From NCBI GenBank assembly GCA_913063155.1, contig CAJXYU010000002.1, positions 372,001 through 436,000 on the forward strand: DNA of 64,000 bases, read 5' to 3'. The DNA is from an uncultured Desulfovibrio sp. GTDB lineage: Bacteria; Desulfobacterota; Desulfovibrionia; Desulfovibrionales; Desulfovibrionaceae. The position numbers and the translations under genes were made by a program. Position 1 is the stretch's first letter. Each line of letters opens with the position of its first letter. The notes beneath the pieces are model-generated. The model did not search any database. It was not told the origin of the DNA and saw nothing but the letters and a program-made list of their open reading frames with translations. Positions 15,401-21,875 of the stretch are shown piece by piece.

Positions 15401-18157
15401 GACAAGGCCATCTACGAGGGAGACCGCGCGGATTTCAGCATTCGCCGGACCTCGGAGGGCGTCACTGTGCTGGGCGAAGGGGCCGATTCCCTGGATTCCA
15501 TAGAACGCCTTGAGTTCGGCGACGGCGAGATCGGAATCAAGGATTTCGTGCTCGACAGCCTCATCTCCCTGGAGAAGGGAGAGGTTGCCGAAGGTGTTAT
15601 GGGAGGAGCCGGCGAAGGGCTGACCTATTCCATCGAGGACGGCCCGAGCCATGGCGAACTGACCCTCAATGGTGACGGCTCCTATTCCTACACGGGCGAC
15701 GCAAACTTCTACGGTCGCGACAGTTTCAGCTACAAGGCCGTGGACGAGAACGGCGTGGAATACGTCGGGGCCGTTGATGTTTCCGTCCACAACGACAGTG
15801 TTATGGAGGCAAAGGCCCACAATGGGCTTTTCGGAGTGTATGCCTTGCCGAACGGCGGGCTGTATTACTTGAAAAGAGATTATGTCAATGGGGTGCATTA
15901 TACGAATGAGCATAGCCCGGTGGTGCTGAGTGACGGGAGATTTGCCGTATACCGCAAGGCCTATCTTGGTGGCTACAAATCAGGGACACAAAAGGTTTAT
16001 CGCTATATTTACGATGATGACGGAGCGTTGGATGAAGTGCAGACCGTGTTTTCAACGAAAGGCGGTGATGGAAATCCGAAGTATAGTGGTATCGTTCATG
16101 GGTATGGTGCGAGTGGAAATGAGATATTCAAGTATTGGCATGCGGAGGGTGTAGGCGACAGCAGACAGACCACCTACTTTGTGAACGGCAAGCAGGTCAG
16201 CCAAGGGACATATCAGCATACGAATATTGCAAAAGTGGGTTTTGACTACGAGCTTGGGGGCGGGGTTACCCAGCTCGCGGACGGCAATAAAGTCAAAACC
16301 TGGCGGCAACTGAACGATGACGGCAAATGGGCGGTCTTTGCCCAGCTTTATGATGCGGGAGGCGGCGCCATCGGTGATACCGAGGAGCTCGGATTGTGCA
16401 ACTCCGGTTCCCGCATCTGCGTGGCTCCCACAGAGGGCGGAAAGTTCATGGCCATGTGGCAGAAGGGCAATAATAATTACATGATGGATGTCTTCCTTGC
16501 TGATTCCGTGCCTGACGGAACCGACGGCAATGACGTCATCTACGGCATGGATCAGGACAACGTCATTGCCGGTATGGGTGGTGACGACCATCTCATGGGC
16601 AACAAGGGTGACGATACCCTGAACGGCGGGGACGGCGCCGACACCCTGGATGGCGGCGAAGGGGCCGATACCGCCACCTATGCCGATTCCGATGCCGGTG
16701 TGACCATCGACCTTGCCGCCGGAACCGGCGCGGGCGGGCATGCCGAAGGCGACGTGCTCTCCGGGATCGAAAACGTCATCGGTTCCGAGTACGACGACAG
16801 CATCACCGGCGATGACCGGAACAACCTGCTCACCGGCGGAAAGGGCGACGATACCCTGGACGGCGGTGCGGGAACCGATGCGGCCGTTTATGACGGCAAT
16901 TTCGCCGACTATGCAGTGAACATGAACGCAGACGGCTCCACCACGGTGGACGGCGGAGCTTTGGGTACGGACACCCTCACCAATATCGAACTGATCCAGT
17001 TCAACGATCGTGTGATCCGCCTGGACGGGGGCAATAACCACCCCGATGCCGTGAACGATACGGTGACGGCGGCCAAGGACGCGGCCTTGACCATTGCAGT
17101 GGCCGACCTGCTGGCCAATGACTTCGACGTGGATGGCGATGAGATCGCCGTGGCCGCCGTGAGCGATCCGATTAACGGTACCGTGGAGATCAATGCCGAC
17201 GGTGATGTGATCTTTACCCCCGATGCGGGCTACGAAGGGGAAGCTTCCTTCAAATACACCATTACCGACGCCCACGGCGCAACCCATGAAGCCACGGTCA
17301 GCGTGGATGTTGTTGCGGTCGCCCCGCCCGTGGCCATCGACCTGGACGGGGACGGGCTGGAGTTCACCTCGCTCGCCGCTTCCGTGGCCGGTTTTGACGT
17401 GGATGGCGACGGCAAACTGGAGCACACAGCCTGGGTGCATGCGGATGACGGCGTTCTGGCCTTCGATCGCAATCATGACGGCGTGGTGAACGGATTCAGC
17501 GAAATATCCTTTGCGGACGACCATGCCGACGCCAAGACCGACCTGCAGGGCCTGTCCCTGGCGTACGACAGCAATCACGACGGCGTTTTCGACGCCAAGG
17601 ACGAGCTGTGGAGCGGCTTCGGTGTCTGGCGGGACGTCGACGGCGACGGCGTGTGCCAGGACGGCGAGTTCATGTCCATGGATTCGGCGGGCGTCGAATC
17701 GATCAATCTGGTGAGCGACAAGACTGCCGCCTGGAACGGAGACGTCTGGGTGCACGGCACGGCCACCGCAACCTTCCTCGACGGTCACAGCGCCGAAGTG
17801 GGCGACATCGGCCTCCGGTATGAGGATGCCGCCGCGCCCGCTGAGATGATCACTTTCGGTGAAGCCACGAGCGAGGATTCCTGGCTGCATAGCCAGCTTG
17901 ATGAGCTCACAAGCTCTGGTGCTGAGATGAATTCAGCATTGGACGCCGCTGCTGATGGTGGAGATTCCATAGATGTTGTCGCCTCTATGGATACCCCCGA
18001 AGAGGTGGGCATGGATCTCAATCCCGAGGAACTAATTCAGTCCATGGCCGCGTTCCATGTGGATGACGCCGACCTCGGCCCTGTTGTGGAAGCACCCATG
18101 ACCGATGCAGTCCACGTCTTTTGGGATGAGGCACCCACGGATGATGTGAATTCATAA
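9431..18157 (+). CDS. Giant RTX calcium-binding protein
   Basis: The reading frame from the GTG at 9431 gives 2,908 residues, but homologous sequence is readable back to 9323 just after the TGA, and no ribosome site precedes the GTG. Order: an EF-hand-rich module (to about residue 170), RTX nonapeptide blocks (GGxGxDxLxGG) around 177-457, 554-1200, 1709-1931 and 2364-2487, an Ala/Glu-rich linker around 1324-1440, two VCBS/cadherin-like modules (about 2044-2120 and 2537-2631), an unassigned domain (about 2120-2361), and a second EF-hand-rich module (2634-2791). I see no hydrophobic pore-forming domain. The family is secreted unfolded by type I systems and folds on calcium outside; no HlyB/HlyD/TolC genes are in the window. 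Adhesin or matrix protein seems more likely than a lysin. Confidence 0.85.
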   Translation: MGPEDALLAYDKNEDGIICDLDEISYVGYKEGAQTDLEGLTAFDTNQDGLLDANDADFGKFRVWQDLDQDGESDEGELKTLEEAGITSFELTSDGVREERGSNTIFGTGTYHKQGQYDQTNGETGEFTDTAFGYSDYGFKELADGRKILGSAEGTQVLSNENATEDLSIDVSQIGYDGYVSGSGDDELVSSVDGGVLLDGREGNDTITGGAGADWLSGGEGADVISGGEGADVIFMDAEDLTLGSVGGGEGFDIGVISSEDAVSMDLSEHDLEAVLGNKGDDVFTSSGDSGIYVNGEEGDDQITGSAKGDVLIGGDGSDTLSGGEGDDWLFVDGQDNLDNISGGEGSDTLVIQGEEGMDVDLCAVDVETAIGGAGDDTFSASCGKAVSVDGGDGNDSINGGGQDDYLFGGEGDDVIVGGGGSDVIDGWTGDDTLTGGSGKDVFVFGHGRGNDVITDGGPDDHIWLSQDVNVEDIEIVHEGDQYVLTLTDTGETLTVSDQVGGFYISNTRNGQPGFINLTGKSGQDKLMFSGSRDGYIFTFDSNDSMWGNDAGNYINGGEGKDTLLGFGGDDTLAGGAGADVLNGGGYETLTFQAVGQAGYRPGDITLNPNGAGNDTVTYNASDAGVDVDLKRGTGKGGYAEGDSFISIENVTGSEYNDTLSGTGGANVLKGRKGDDIIDARGGDDVIDGGDGNDTIAAGSGNDLITGGKGDDTIDGGEGNDLVNYADEYVSVNVDLEAGTATSSTGNDTLSNVESVMGSFRSDTISGSSEDNELFGAWGDDKLYGRDGDDYLDGGAQNDLLDGGMGDDELVGGSGNDTLLGGEGEDTLTGGDGADSLQGGEGADTLEAGAGDDYVTGNSGDDSLDGGEGKDLLKGGEGADAIIGGDGFDTLYGGTGDDVVAGGAGGDVLDGEFGIDTASYETSAFGVDVNLETGRGRGGDAHGDTLRNIENLTGSARDDTLTGDGNANVIDGKAGDDVIQGGAGADTLHGGEGNDTLSYADSSQGVTVDLDAQTAGGGDAEGDVFDGFENVSGSGHADTLVGSGDANVIDAGSGDDFVQGGAGADTLIGGDGIDTAGYEDSGEGVQVDLSSGTGSGGTAEGDALQGFENLAGSAHDDTLSGNEADNRLDGGAGRDNLYGGAGNDVLNAGEGDDYAAGGDGDDILNGGAGKDFLLGGAGDDTFTGGSGDDYIVGGSGDDTVIFDGDYVEYSVVREESRILVTRLETGEVDILSGVETLKFNDKSVNVADLPISDTVIPEDDEEETSYARPVMATADMMAKAAALGVAAVLVTDESSDAAILTKVGRPDEPAGVPVATDESDGGETVTVAANSEGTDDAYGSDGPSVQSAAGDASDGVVIPPLDDGEAPEEASGGNDSAHATISTGPETGGYAVEAAQNAESAEAAEESSEAALETSADESGAGEDGDTTSVDLAAVGDVVAEFSPVAAGKEGEAISLDLNANVSGIDFVARPFTITGVPDGVTLSAGIETSPGTWSLSQSDLGGLKLMLPDEWSNDFKLTVTTTAYSDSGPVLTSKAVSRSFTVVVEAASETPTISVDAEVVSTSSTSAGQVVNAVAGVETLVGGGDDTVQGSSGDDVIYGDKFAGGATATAALAIEAAMVDPDSDGSESLTVTVFGVPVGGSLSAGVEVEPGIWLLQPDELSGLSITVPAGGEDYTLYAVATTTDIDPDSGPRPTTSEPMEIVVKASDMAGNDTLYGNAGNDAVHGQAGDDTLYGGTGADSLYGGEGDDEIHFDADDLASGAIDGGEGVDTAILTGNDDIDFDLGAHNVEKVVSGSGKDRLITTKSIGVEMVAGAGDDVLVGGGGDDTLRGGSGNDAMNAGAGNDVIYADGEDLLGGMDGGEGRDTLYIDTAADLDLDADTLHVEELIAGSGNDNLRYGGDADVKLDGGAGNDTIYSGQGADTLMGGAGTDTLSYKGSAAGVNINLKGTSSGGSATGDVVSGFEVVEGSDHADTFIGDAGDNIFHGGDGVDKAIYEGDRADFSIRRTSEGVTVLGEGADSLDSIERLEFGDGEIGIKDFVLDSLISLEKGEVAEGVMGGAGEGLTYSIEDGPSHGELTLNGDGSYSYTGDANFYGRDSFSYKAVDENGVEYVGAVDVSVHNDSVMEAKAHNGLFGVYALPNGGLYYLKRDYVNGVHYTNEHSPVVLSDGRFAVYRKAYLGGYKSGTQKVYRYIYDDDGALDEVQTVFSTKGGDGNPKYSGIVHGYGASGNEIFKYWHAEGVGDSRQTTYFVNGKQVSQGTYQHTNIAKVGFDYELGGGVTQLADGNKVKTWRQLNDDGKWAVFAQLYDAGGGAIGDTEELGLCNSGSRICVAPTEGGKFMAMWQKGNNNYMMDVFLADSVPDGTDGNDVIYGMDQDNVIAGMGGDDHLMGNKGDDTLNGGDGADTLDGGEGADTATYADSDAGVTIDLAAGTGAGGHAEGDVLSGIENVIGSEYDDSITGDDRNNLLTGGKGDDTLDGGAGTDAAVYDGNFADYAVNMNADGSTTVDGGALGTDTLTNIELIQFNDRVIRLDGGNNHPDAVNDTVTAAKDAALTIAVADLLANDFDVDGDEIAVAAVSDPINGTVEINADGDVIFTPDAGYEGEASFKYTITDAHGATHEATVSVDVVAVAPPVAIDLDGDGLEFTSLAASVAGFDVDGDGKLEHTAWVHADDGVLAFDRNHDGVVNGFSEISFADDHADAKTDLQGLSLAYDSNHDGVFDAKDELWSGFGVWRDVDGDGVCQDGEFMSMDSAGVESINLVSDKTAAWNGDVWVHGTATATFLDGHSAEVGDIGLRYEDAAAPAEMITFGEATSEDSWLHSQLDELTSSGAEMNSALDAAADGGDSIDVVASMDTPEEVGMDLNPEELIQSMAAFHVDDADLGPVVEAPMTDAVHVFWDEAPTDDVNS
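12176..12886 (+). repeat. Three tandem 237-bp units inside the RTX gene
   Basis: Units start at 12176, 12413 and 12650, exactly 237 bp (79 codons) apart. Each reads D-T-x-x-Y-x-x-S...GVxVDL...GGxAxGD...EN(L/V)xGSxxxDTLxG and then three RTX nonapeptides. Diverged single copies of the same motif occur near 11278, 11593, 15221 and 16670. Confidence 0.75.
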
Positions 18158-18180
18158 AGATGTAGTAATATCAATAGATA

Positions 18181-18216
18181 AACGCCGCGCTAGTCCTGGC
18201 TAGCGCGGCGTTTTGT
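18181..18216 (+). terminator. Rho-independent terminator of the RTX gene
   Basis: Perfect 13-bp arms (AACGCCGCGCTAG at 18181-18193, CTAGCGCGGCGTT at 18200-18212) enclose a 6-base loop and run into TTTT, 23 bases after the RTX stop codon. Confidence 0.9.
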
Positions 18217-18220
18217 ATTC

Positions 18221-18314
18221 TGGCGGAAGCGTATAGGAGTCGAACCTACCTGTGAGGATTAACCCACACACTGAATTTGAAGTCCAGGCGCCACACCGGT
18301 GACGAAACGCTTCC
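18221..18314 (-). tRNA. selC: tRNA-Sec (anticodon TCA)
   Basis: Read on the minus strand, an 8-bp acceptor stem (GGAAGCGT with ACGCTTCC), an anticodon stem-loop CTGGA-CTTCAAA-TTCAG, a long variable arm, a TAGG-TTCGACT-CCTA T-arm, discriminator G and an encoded CCA are all present. The TCA anticodon reads UGA, and the 8-bp acceptor plus long variable arm identify selC. The organism therefore should make selenoproteins. The 3' end of this gene faces the RTX locus, and selC is a known insertion site for genomic islands. Confidence 0.95.
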
Positions 18315-18531
18315 AGTGAGAGTTCAAATTATCAACTTTTTTTAGTGTATACAAGGAAGTCCGTATGGGTTTTATCTATAGGTGGAGGGCTGTACGGCCT
18401 CCGGCAAACGGCTTCACTCAATATACATTTCTGCTTGGTTGGGTATACTTGGCGAAAGACTTGTTGTACGAAATAAGAGCCGTCAACCGGGCTTCCGCCG
18501 GCGGTTCCAACTTTCAAGGAGAAGGAGAAAC

Positions 18532-18816
18532 ATGAAGAAATCTTTCGTCGCCATGCTGATGACTGGGGTGTTGACATTGGGGATCTCCGTTGCGGCAGCC
18601 ACTGCCGGAAGCGGCGATGATGTTGCCTCGGCCTGCTCCTCTTGCCACAACCTCAAGCGCGTATGCCGCATGATCGGTTCCAAGAACAAGGCCGGATGGG
18701 AAAAGACCATCAGCCGCATGATCAAAGCGGGAGCTGCGGTCTCTCCTGCCAAGGTCGGCCCGTTCGCCGGCTATCTCGCCAACCAGAAGCCCGGAACCGG
18801 GCCGGTCTGTCAGTAG
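18532..18816 (+). CDS. Small periplasmic monohaem cytochrome c-like protein
   Basis: A 94-residue protein with a signal peptide (MKKSFVAMLMTGVLTLGISVAAATAG) and one CSSCH haem-attachment motif near residue 36. Met residues in IGSKNKAGWEKTISRMIKAG could supply the second haem ligand. Covalent haem and a periplasmic electron-transfer role follow from the motif; the partner is unknown. I start at 18532 because AAGGAGAAGGAG precedes this ATG; the longer frame from 18382 overlaps non-coding DNA. It is a single gene ended by a terminator. Confidence 0.82.
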   Translation: MKKSFVAMLMTGVLTLGISVAAATAGSGDDVASACSSCHNLKRVCRMIGSKNKAGWEKTISRMIKAGAAVSPAKVGPFAGYLANQKPGTGPVCQ

Positions 18817-18833
18817 CCGAAACACCGTGCATA

Positions 18834-18857
18834 AGGCCTCCCGAAGGAGGCCTCTTT
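18834..18857. terminator. Bidirectional terminator between convergent genes
   Basis: AGGCCTCC (18834-18841), loop CGAA, GGAGGCCT (18846-18853), then CTTT. It lies between the cytochrome gene and the convergent methyltransferase. Confidence 0.75.
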
Positions 18858-18898
18858 CGTGCCTGTTGTCCGGCTGGCAGCTATGCCCGCAAGGACCG

Positions 18899-19741
18899 TT
18901 ACGCCTTTCGGGCCGTTATCAGTTTGAAGTGCTCGTTGGTCCGCGGCCAGTCCGCGTGTTCGATGATGTCCCGGAATCCTGCCTCGGCAAGCATTGCTCT
19001 TCGTTTCTGGTCGGTCCAGGCCTTGGTGGTGCTGCGCATGGTGGAAACTCCTCCTCCGTTCACCTCCAGCACGTGGAAGTACTGGGTGGCCACACCATGT
19101 TCCTCGCTCCAGTGATTTTCCTGCAACCAGATGTGGGGCCGGTCCGAGAACAGGCCGGATTCGGCCCTGTGCCAGGAGGCGGGTTGCTCACCGGCCAGGC
19201 GCACGGCTTCCTCGGTATGTACTTCCAGTGCCAGTGCCCCACCCCCGGCCAGGGCGGCGTGCGCCCGTTTCAGAATGCTTTCGCACTGGGCCGGGGAAAA
19301 CACGTCCAGCTCTCCGTAAAGCATCATGATCAGATCGTTGTTGGCGCCGAAGTCCGTGGTGCAGACATCGCCTTCCGTGAATTCGCACAGGCCGGGGTGG
19401 CGGGTGTTTTCCTTGGCGTACCGGATGGATGCCGGAGAAAAGTCGATACCCCGGTAAAGGTGCTTCCGGTCGGCAAAGCAGTCTGCATAGAGGCCCGGCC
19501 CGCAGCCCAGATCCAGAATGTGCGAGGTTTCCAGGCGTAACAGATTGTCCATGATCCAGTCCGCTTGTTCGCTGATGGTCTTTTGGTTGCGGCTGGCCAG
19601 ATCGGTGTCCTGGGAGAGGTGGATTTCCAGCATGCGGGCGCTGAATTTGGGATCGTTCCAGGGGATTTTGTAGGCTCCGTCCCAGAAATTGTCTGTGGGC
19701 GGGGTGGTGTCGAATACAGTCTGGAGCGTATGTTTGCTCAT
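18899..19741 (-). CDS. Class I SAM-dependent methyltransferase
   Basis: A 280-residue cytoplasmic methyltransferase. The SAM-binding motif I is ILDLGCGPGLYADCF near residue 75, followed by the acidic strand end YRGIDFSPASI. The N-terminal 60 residues (NFWDGAYKIPWNDPKFSARMLEIHLSQ) are longer than in minimal methyltransferases and may shape the substrate site. AAAGGAG precedes the ATG at 19741. It lies 80 bases downstream of an AraC-type regulator on the same strand, which may control it. The substrate is not evident. Confidence 0.82.
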   Translation of the reverse strand: MSKHTLQTVFDTTPPTDNFWDGAYKIPWNDPKFSARMLEIHLSQDTDLASRNQKTISEQADWIMDNLLRLETSHILDLGCGPGLYADCFADRKHLYRGIDFSPASIRYAKENTRHPGLCEFTEGDVCTTDFGANNDLIMMLYGELDVFSPAQCESILKRAHAALAGGGALALEVHTEEAVRLAGEQPASWHRAESGLFSDRPHIWLQENHWSEEHGVATQYFHVLEVNGGGVSTMRSTTKAWTDQKRRAMLAEAGFRDIIEHADWPRTNEHFKLITARKA

Positions 19742-19821
19742 GATGAACTCCTTTTTGGCTGTTCTTTATGCCGGCGAGCAGGAGCGTGAATTGTAAAAAA
19801 AGGACATGCCCCCCCGAAAGA

Positions 19822-20625
19822 TCAGAAATGATAAATGGGGCGGCTTGTGTCAACCTGTGTGGCGGACAGGTCCGTCACATGGGGAGCCATTCGCGTTGCC
19901 CGCAGGAATTGTCCCGGCGTTGCTCCGGTCAGGGCTTTGAAGTCGCGGATGAAGTGGGCCTGATCCGTATAGCCGAGGTCCTGGGCCAGGTGTGCGAGGT
20001 TGGGAAAACATCGTGCATGCAGCCTGTTGAATGCGCTTTGCAGGCGCACGGACCGGGCCAGGGCCTTTGGAGTAAGTCCGGTGAATTCCTTGAGCTGGCG
20101 TTTCAACTGCCGGGGGCTGAGAGCCAGGTCCTGGGCGATATTCATGATCGGCACAGCGCCGTTACACTGTTCGATCATCCGGGCTGCCTGTTGGGCGCGG
20201 GGCGGTTTGACCCGGTCCAGATTTTGTTTGCGCAGCTGCCGGAACAGCAGTTTCGCCTGTTCCCGTGCGGAGGGCGCTTCGTGCAGCATCTGGCCCCAGG
20301 TGTCCGCAGACATGCCGAACAGGGTGTCCAGTTCGGTGTTTCTGTCCGTGATGCGCGTTTCCGAAGTGCCGAACAGATCGGCTCCCATGCCGGGGCGCAG
20401 GCGCAGGGCGAAAAAACTCTTCCCGGCGGAAGCGACCACCGTGCCGGTCCCCATGGCGGCGCTGCAGTGGAATAAAGTGCAGTCATGGTCATCCAGAACG
20501 ATCAGTACGTCCGAAGTGGGCACAGGGTAATACGCGAACGTGGCCTGCGTGCGAAGCGGACCGTCCGTGACCCAGAGGGTGTCCACGTGGGGGCTGAGAG
20601 GGATGCCGGGTTTGAAAGCGAGCAC
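19822..20625 (-). CDS. AraC-family transcriptional regulator
   Basis: A 267-residue regulator with a GTG start at 20625 (AAAAGG upstream). The C-terminal third carries the double helix-turn-helix of AraC proteins (VPIMNIAQDLALSPRQLKRQ and LGYTDQAHFIRDFKALTGATPGQF). The N-terminal half resembles the DUF6597-type sensing domain found in AraC proteins of this size (PHVDTLWVTDG, FALRLRPG). The ligand is unknown. The methyltransferase gene directly downstream is the nearest candidate target. Confidence 0.85.
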   Translation of the reverse strand: MLAFKPGIPLSPHVDTLWVTDGPLRTQATFAYYPVPTSDVLIVLDDHDCTLFHCSAAMGTGTVVASAGKSFFALRLRPGMGADLFGTSETRITDRNTELDTLFGMSADTWGQMLHEAPSAREQAKLLFRQLRKQNLDRVKPPRAQQAARMIEQCNGAVPIMNIAQDLALSPRQLKRQLKEFTGLTPKALARSVRLQSAFNRLHARCFPNLAHLAQDLGYTDQAHFIRDFKALTGATPGQFLRATRMAPHVTDLSATQVDTSRPIYHF

Positions 20626-20760
20626 GGCTGTACCTTTTCAAAAGAACGGACGGTTGGCAATGGTGTTTTGTGTGTTTTCGGCGGTTTTTGGTTGGCCTGG
20701 GGGGGGCGAAGTTTGGCGCGTGAGTTTGGCGTTGCGTAGCGGACATGGAGTTGGTTGGAA

Positions 20761-20797
20761 ACAAGGGCCCCCGCATGCGGGGGCCCTTGTTTCTGTA
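20761..20797. terminator. Strong palindromic hairpin at the end of the sugar operon
   Basis: A perfect 30-bp palindrome (15-bp arms, ACAAGGGCCCCCGCA and its complement, 20761-20790) lies between glk, ending at 20822 on the minus strand, and the AraC gene starting at 20625. T runs are short on both sides, so it is a terminator by position and stability. Confidence 0.65.
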
Positions 20798-20821
20798 TGG
20801 GATAGTCTCCGAAGGAGTTCG

Positions 20822-21805
20822 TTACAGGGCCAGGGCGTGGCAGGCCGCGCCCATGAGGGCCGTGTTGCCGTGCTTGATCAGGTAGATGGGCATGTCCGTC
20901 ACCATGGGTTCCAGCCGTCCCTTGTCCATGAACGCCCGCAGGAAGAGGGAACTGCGAATGTATTCGGGCATGCGCGGGGGAATGCCTCCGCCGATGTACA
21001 TGCCTCCGTGGCAGGCCACCTTGAGGGCCAGGTTGCCGGCCTCTGCGCCGAGGATGGAAGTGAACAGCTCCAGCACGGCGACGCAGATGGGATTTTCGTC
21101 CGGAGCCTCAAGGCCCGCCTTCACAATGACCGGAGTCTGGTCCGGGGCCTCGGCCAGGGCCTTGCCCAGGGCCGGGGGCTCGGGGTGTTTGCCGGTGTCG
21201 CGCAGGAAGGCGTAAAGGTTGGGGATGCCCACCCCGGAGCAGACCCGCTCGTAGCTGACATGGTCGTAGGTCCGGCGCAGATAGGCCAGCAATTCCATCT
21301 CCAGGTCGGTACGAGGGGCGAAATCAGTATGTCCTCCCTCGGAACTGTTGGACTGGTAGCGTCCGTCATTCCAGGTCAGGAAGACCTCCCCCAGTCCCGT
21401 GCCCGGAGCTATCAGCGCCTTGGGATATCCCGACTTGGGCACACCCGGGTTGATGGCCTCGATCATGGATTCGTCCAGATGCGGTACGGCATAGGCCATG
21501 GCTTCCAGATCGTTGAGGAGGGTTACTTCGGGAATGCCGGTGTCCTGCGAGAGCGTACGCCCGTCGATGACCCACGGCAGGTTGGTGATGGCAGCGCAGT
21601 TGTCCTTGATGGGGCCGGCCACGCCGAAACTGGCCCTTGATACGGTCAGGTGGTGCTCTTCAATGAAGGCACGGACCACATGTTCCAGCCCCGGGAATTC
21701 CTGGCTGGGGTAGGTTTCACTGACAATGGGATCGTCCGGACCGCGTTCTGCGGAGAAAATGCCGAGGCGGGTTTTGGTGCCGCCAATGTCTCCTGCAAGT
21801 ATCAT
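20822..21805 (-). CDS. glk: Glucokinase
   Basis: Phosphorylates glucose with ATP in the cytoplasm. The 327-residue product begins with the phosphate motif LAGDIGGTKTRLGIF and has NLPWVIDG, LLNDLEAMAYAVP, APGTGLGE and SSEGGHTDFAPR, all hallmarks of the E. coli-type Glk family. I use the ATG at 21805, with GGAAGGA upstream. It is the last gene of the XylFGH-like operon, starting 70 bases after the second binding protein. This suggests that the imported sugar is, or is converted to, a hexose. Confidence 0.9.
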   Translation of the reverse strand: MILAGDIGGTKTRLGIFSAERGPDDPIVSETYPSQEFPGLEHVVRAFIEEHHLTVSRASFGVAGPIKDNCAAITNLPWVIDGRTLSQDTGIPEVTLLNDLEAMAYAVPHLDESMIEAINPGVPKSGYPKALIAPGTGLGEVFLTWNDGRYQSNSSEGGHTDFAPRTDLEMELLAYLRRTYDHVSYERVCSGVGIPNLYAFLRDTGKHPEPPALGKALAEAPDQTPVIVKAGLEAPDENPICVAVLELFTSILGAEAGNLALKVACHGGMYIGGGIPPRMPEYIRSSLFLRAFMDKGRLEPMVTDMPIYLIKHGNTALMGAACHALAL

Positions 21806-21875
21806 TTCCGAATCCTTCCCCGTGTCTGAAAGTGCTTTACAGAGAACATGTCTCTCATAACTTCTTATATATCCA

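Noticed and set aside
9960..17040. CRISPR-like array
   Set aside because: The regular short repeats are in-frame codons of RTX nonapeptides with no unique spacers; no CRISPR array is present in the window.
9239..17890. Four long minus-strand open frames (562-646 codons) opposite the RTX gene
   Set aside because: They read the complement of GGC/GAC-rich RTX repeats, which rarely yields stop codons. Their products are repetitive, fit no family, and lack ribosome sites and terminators.
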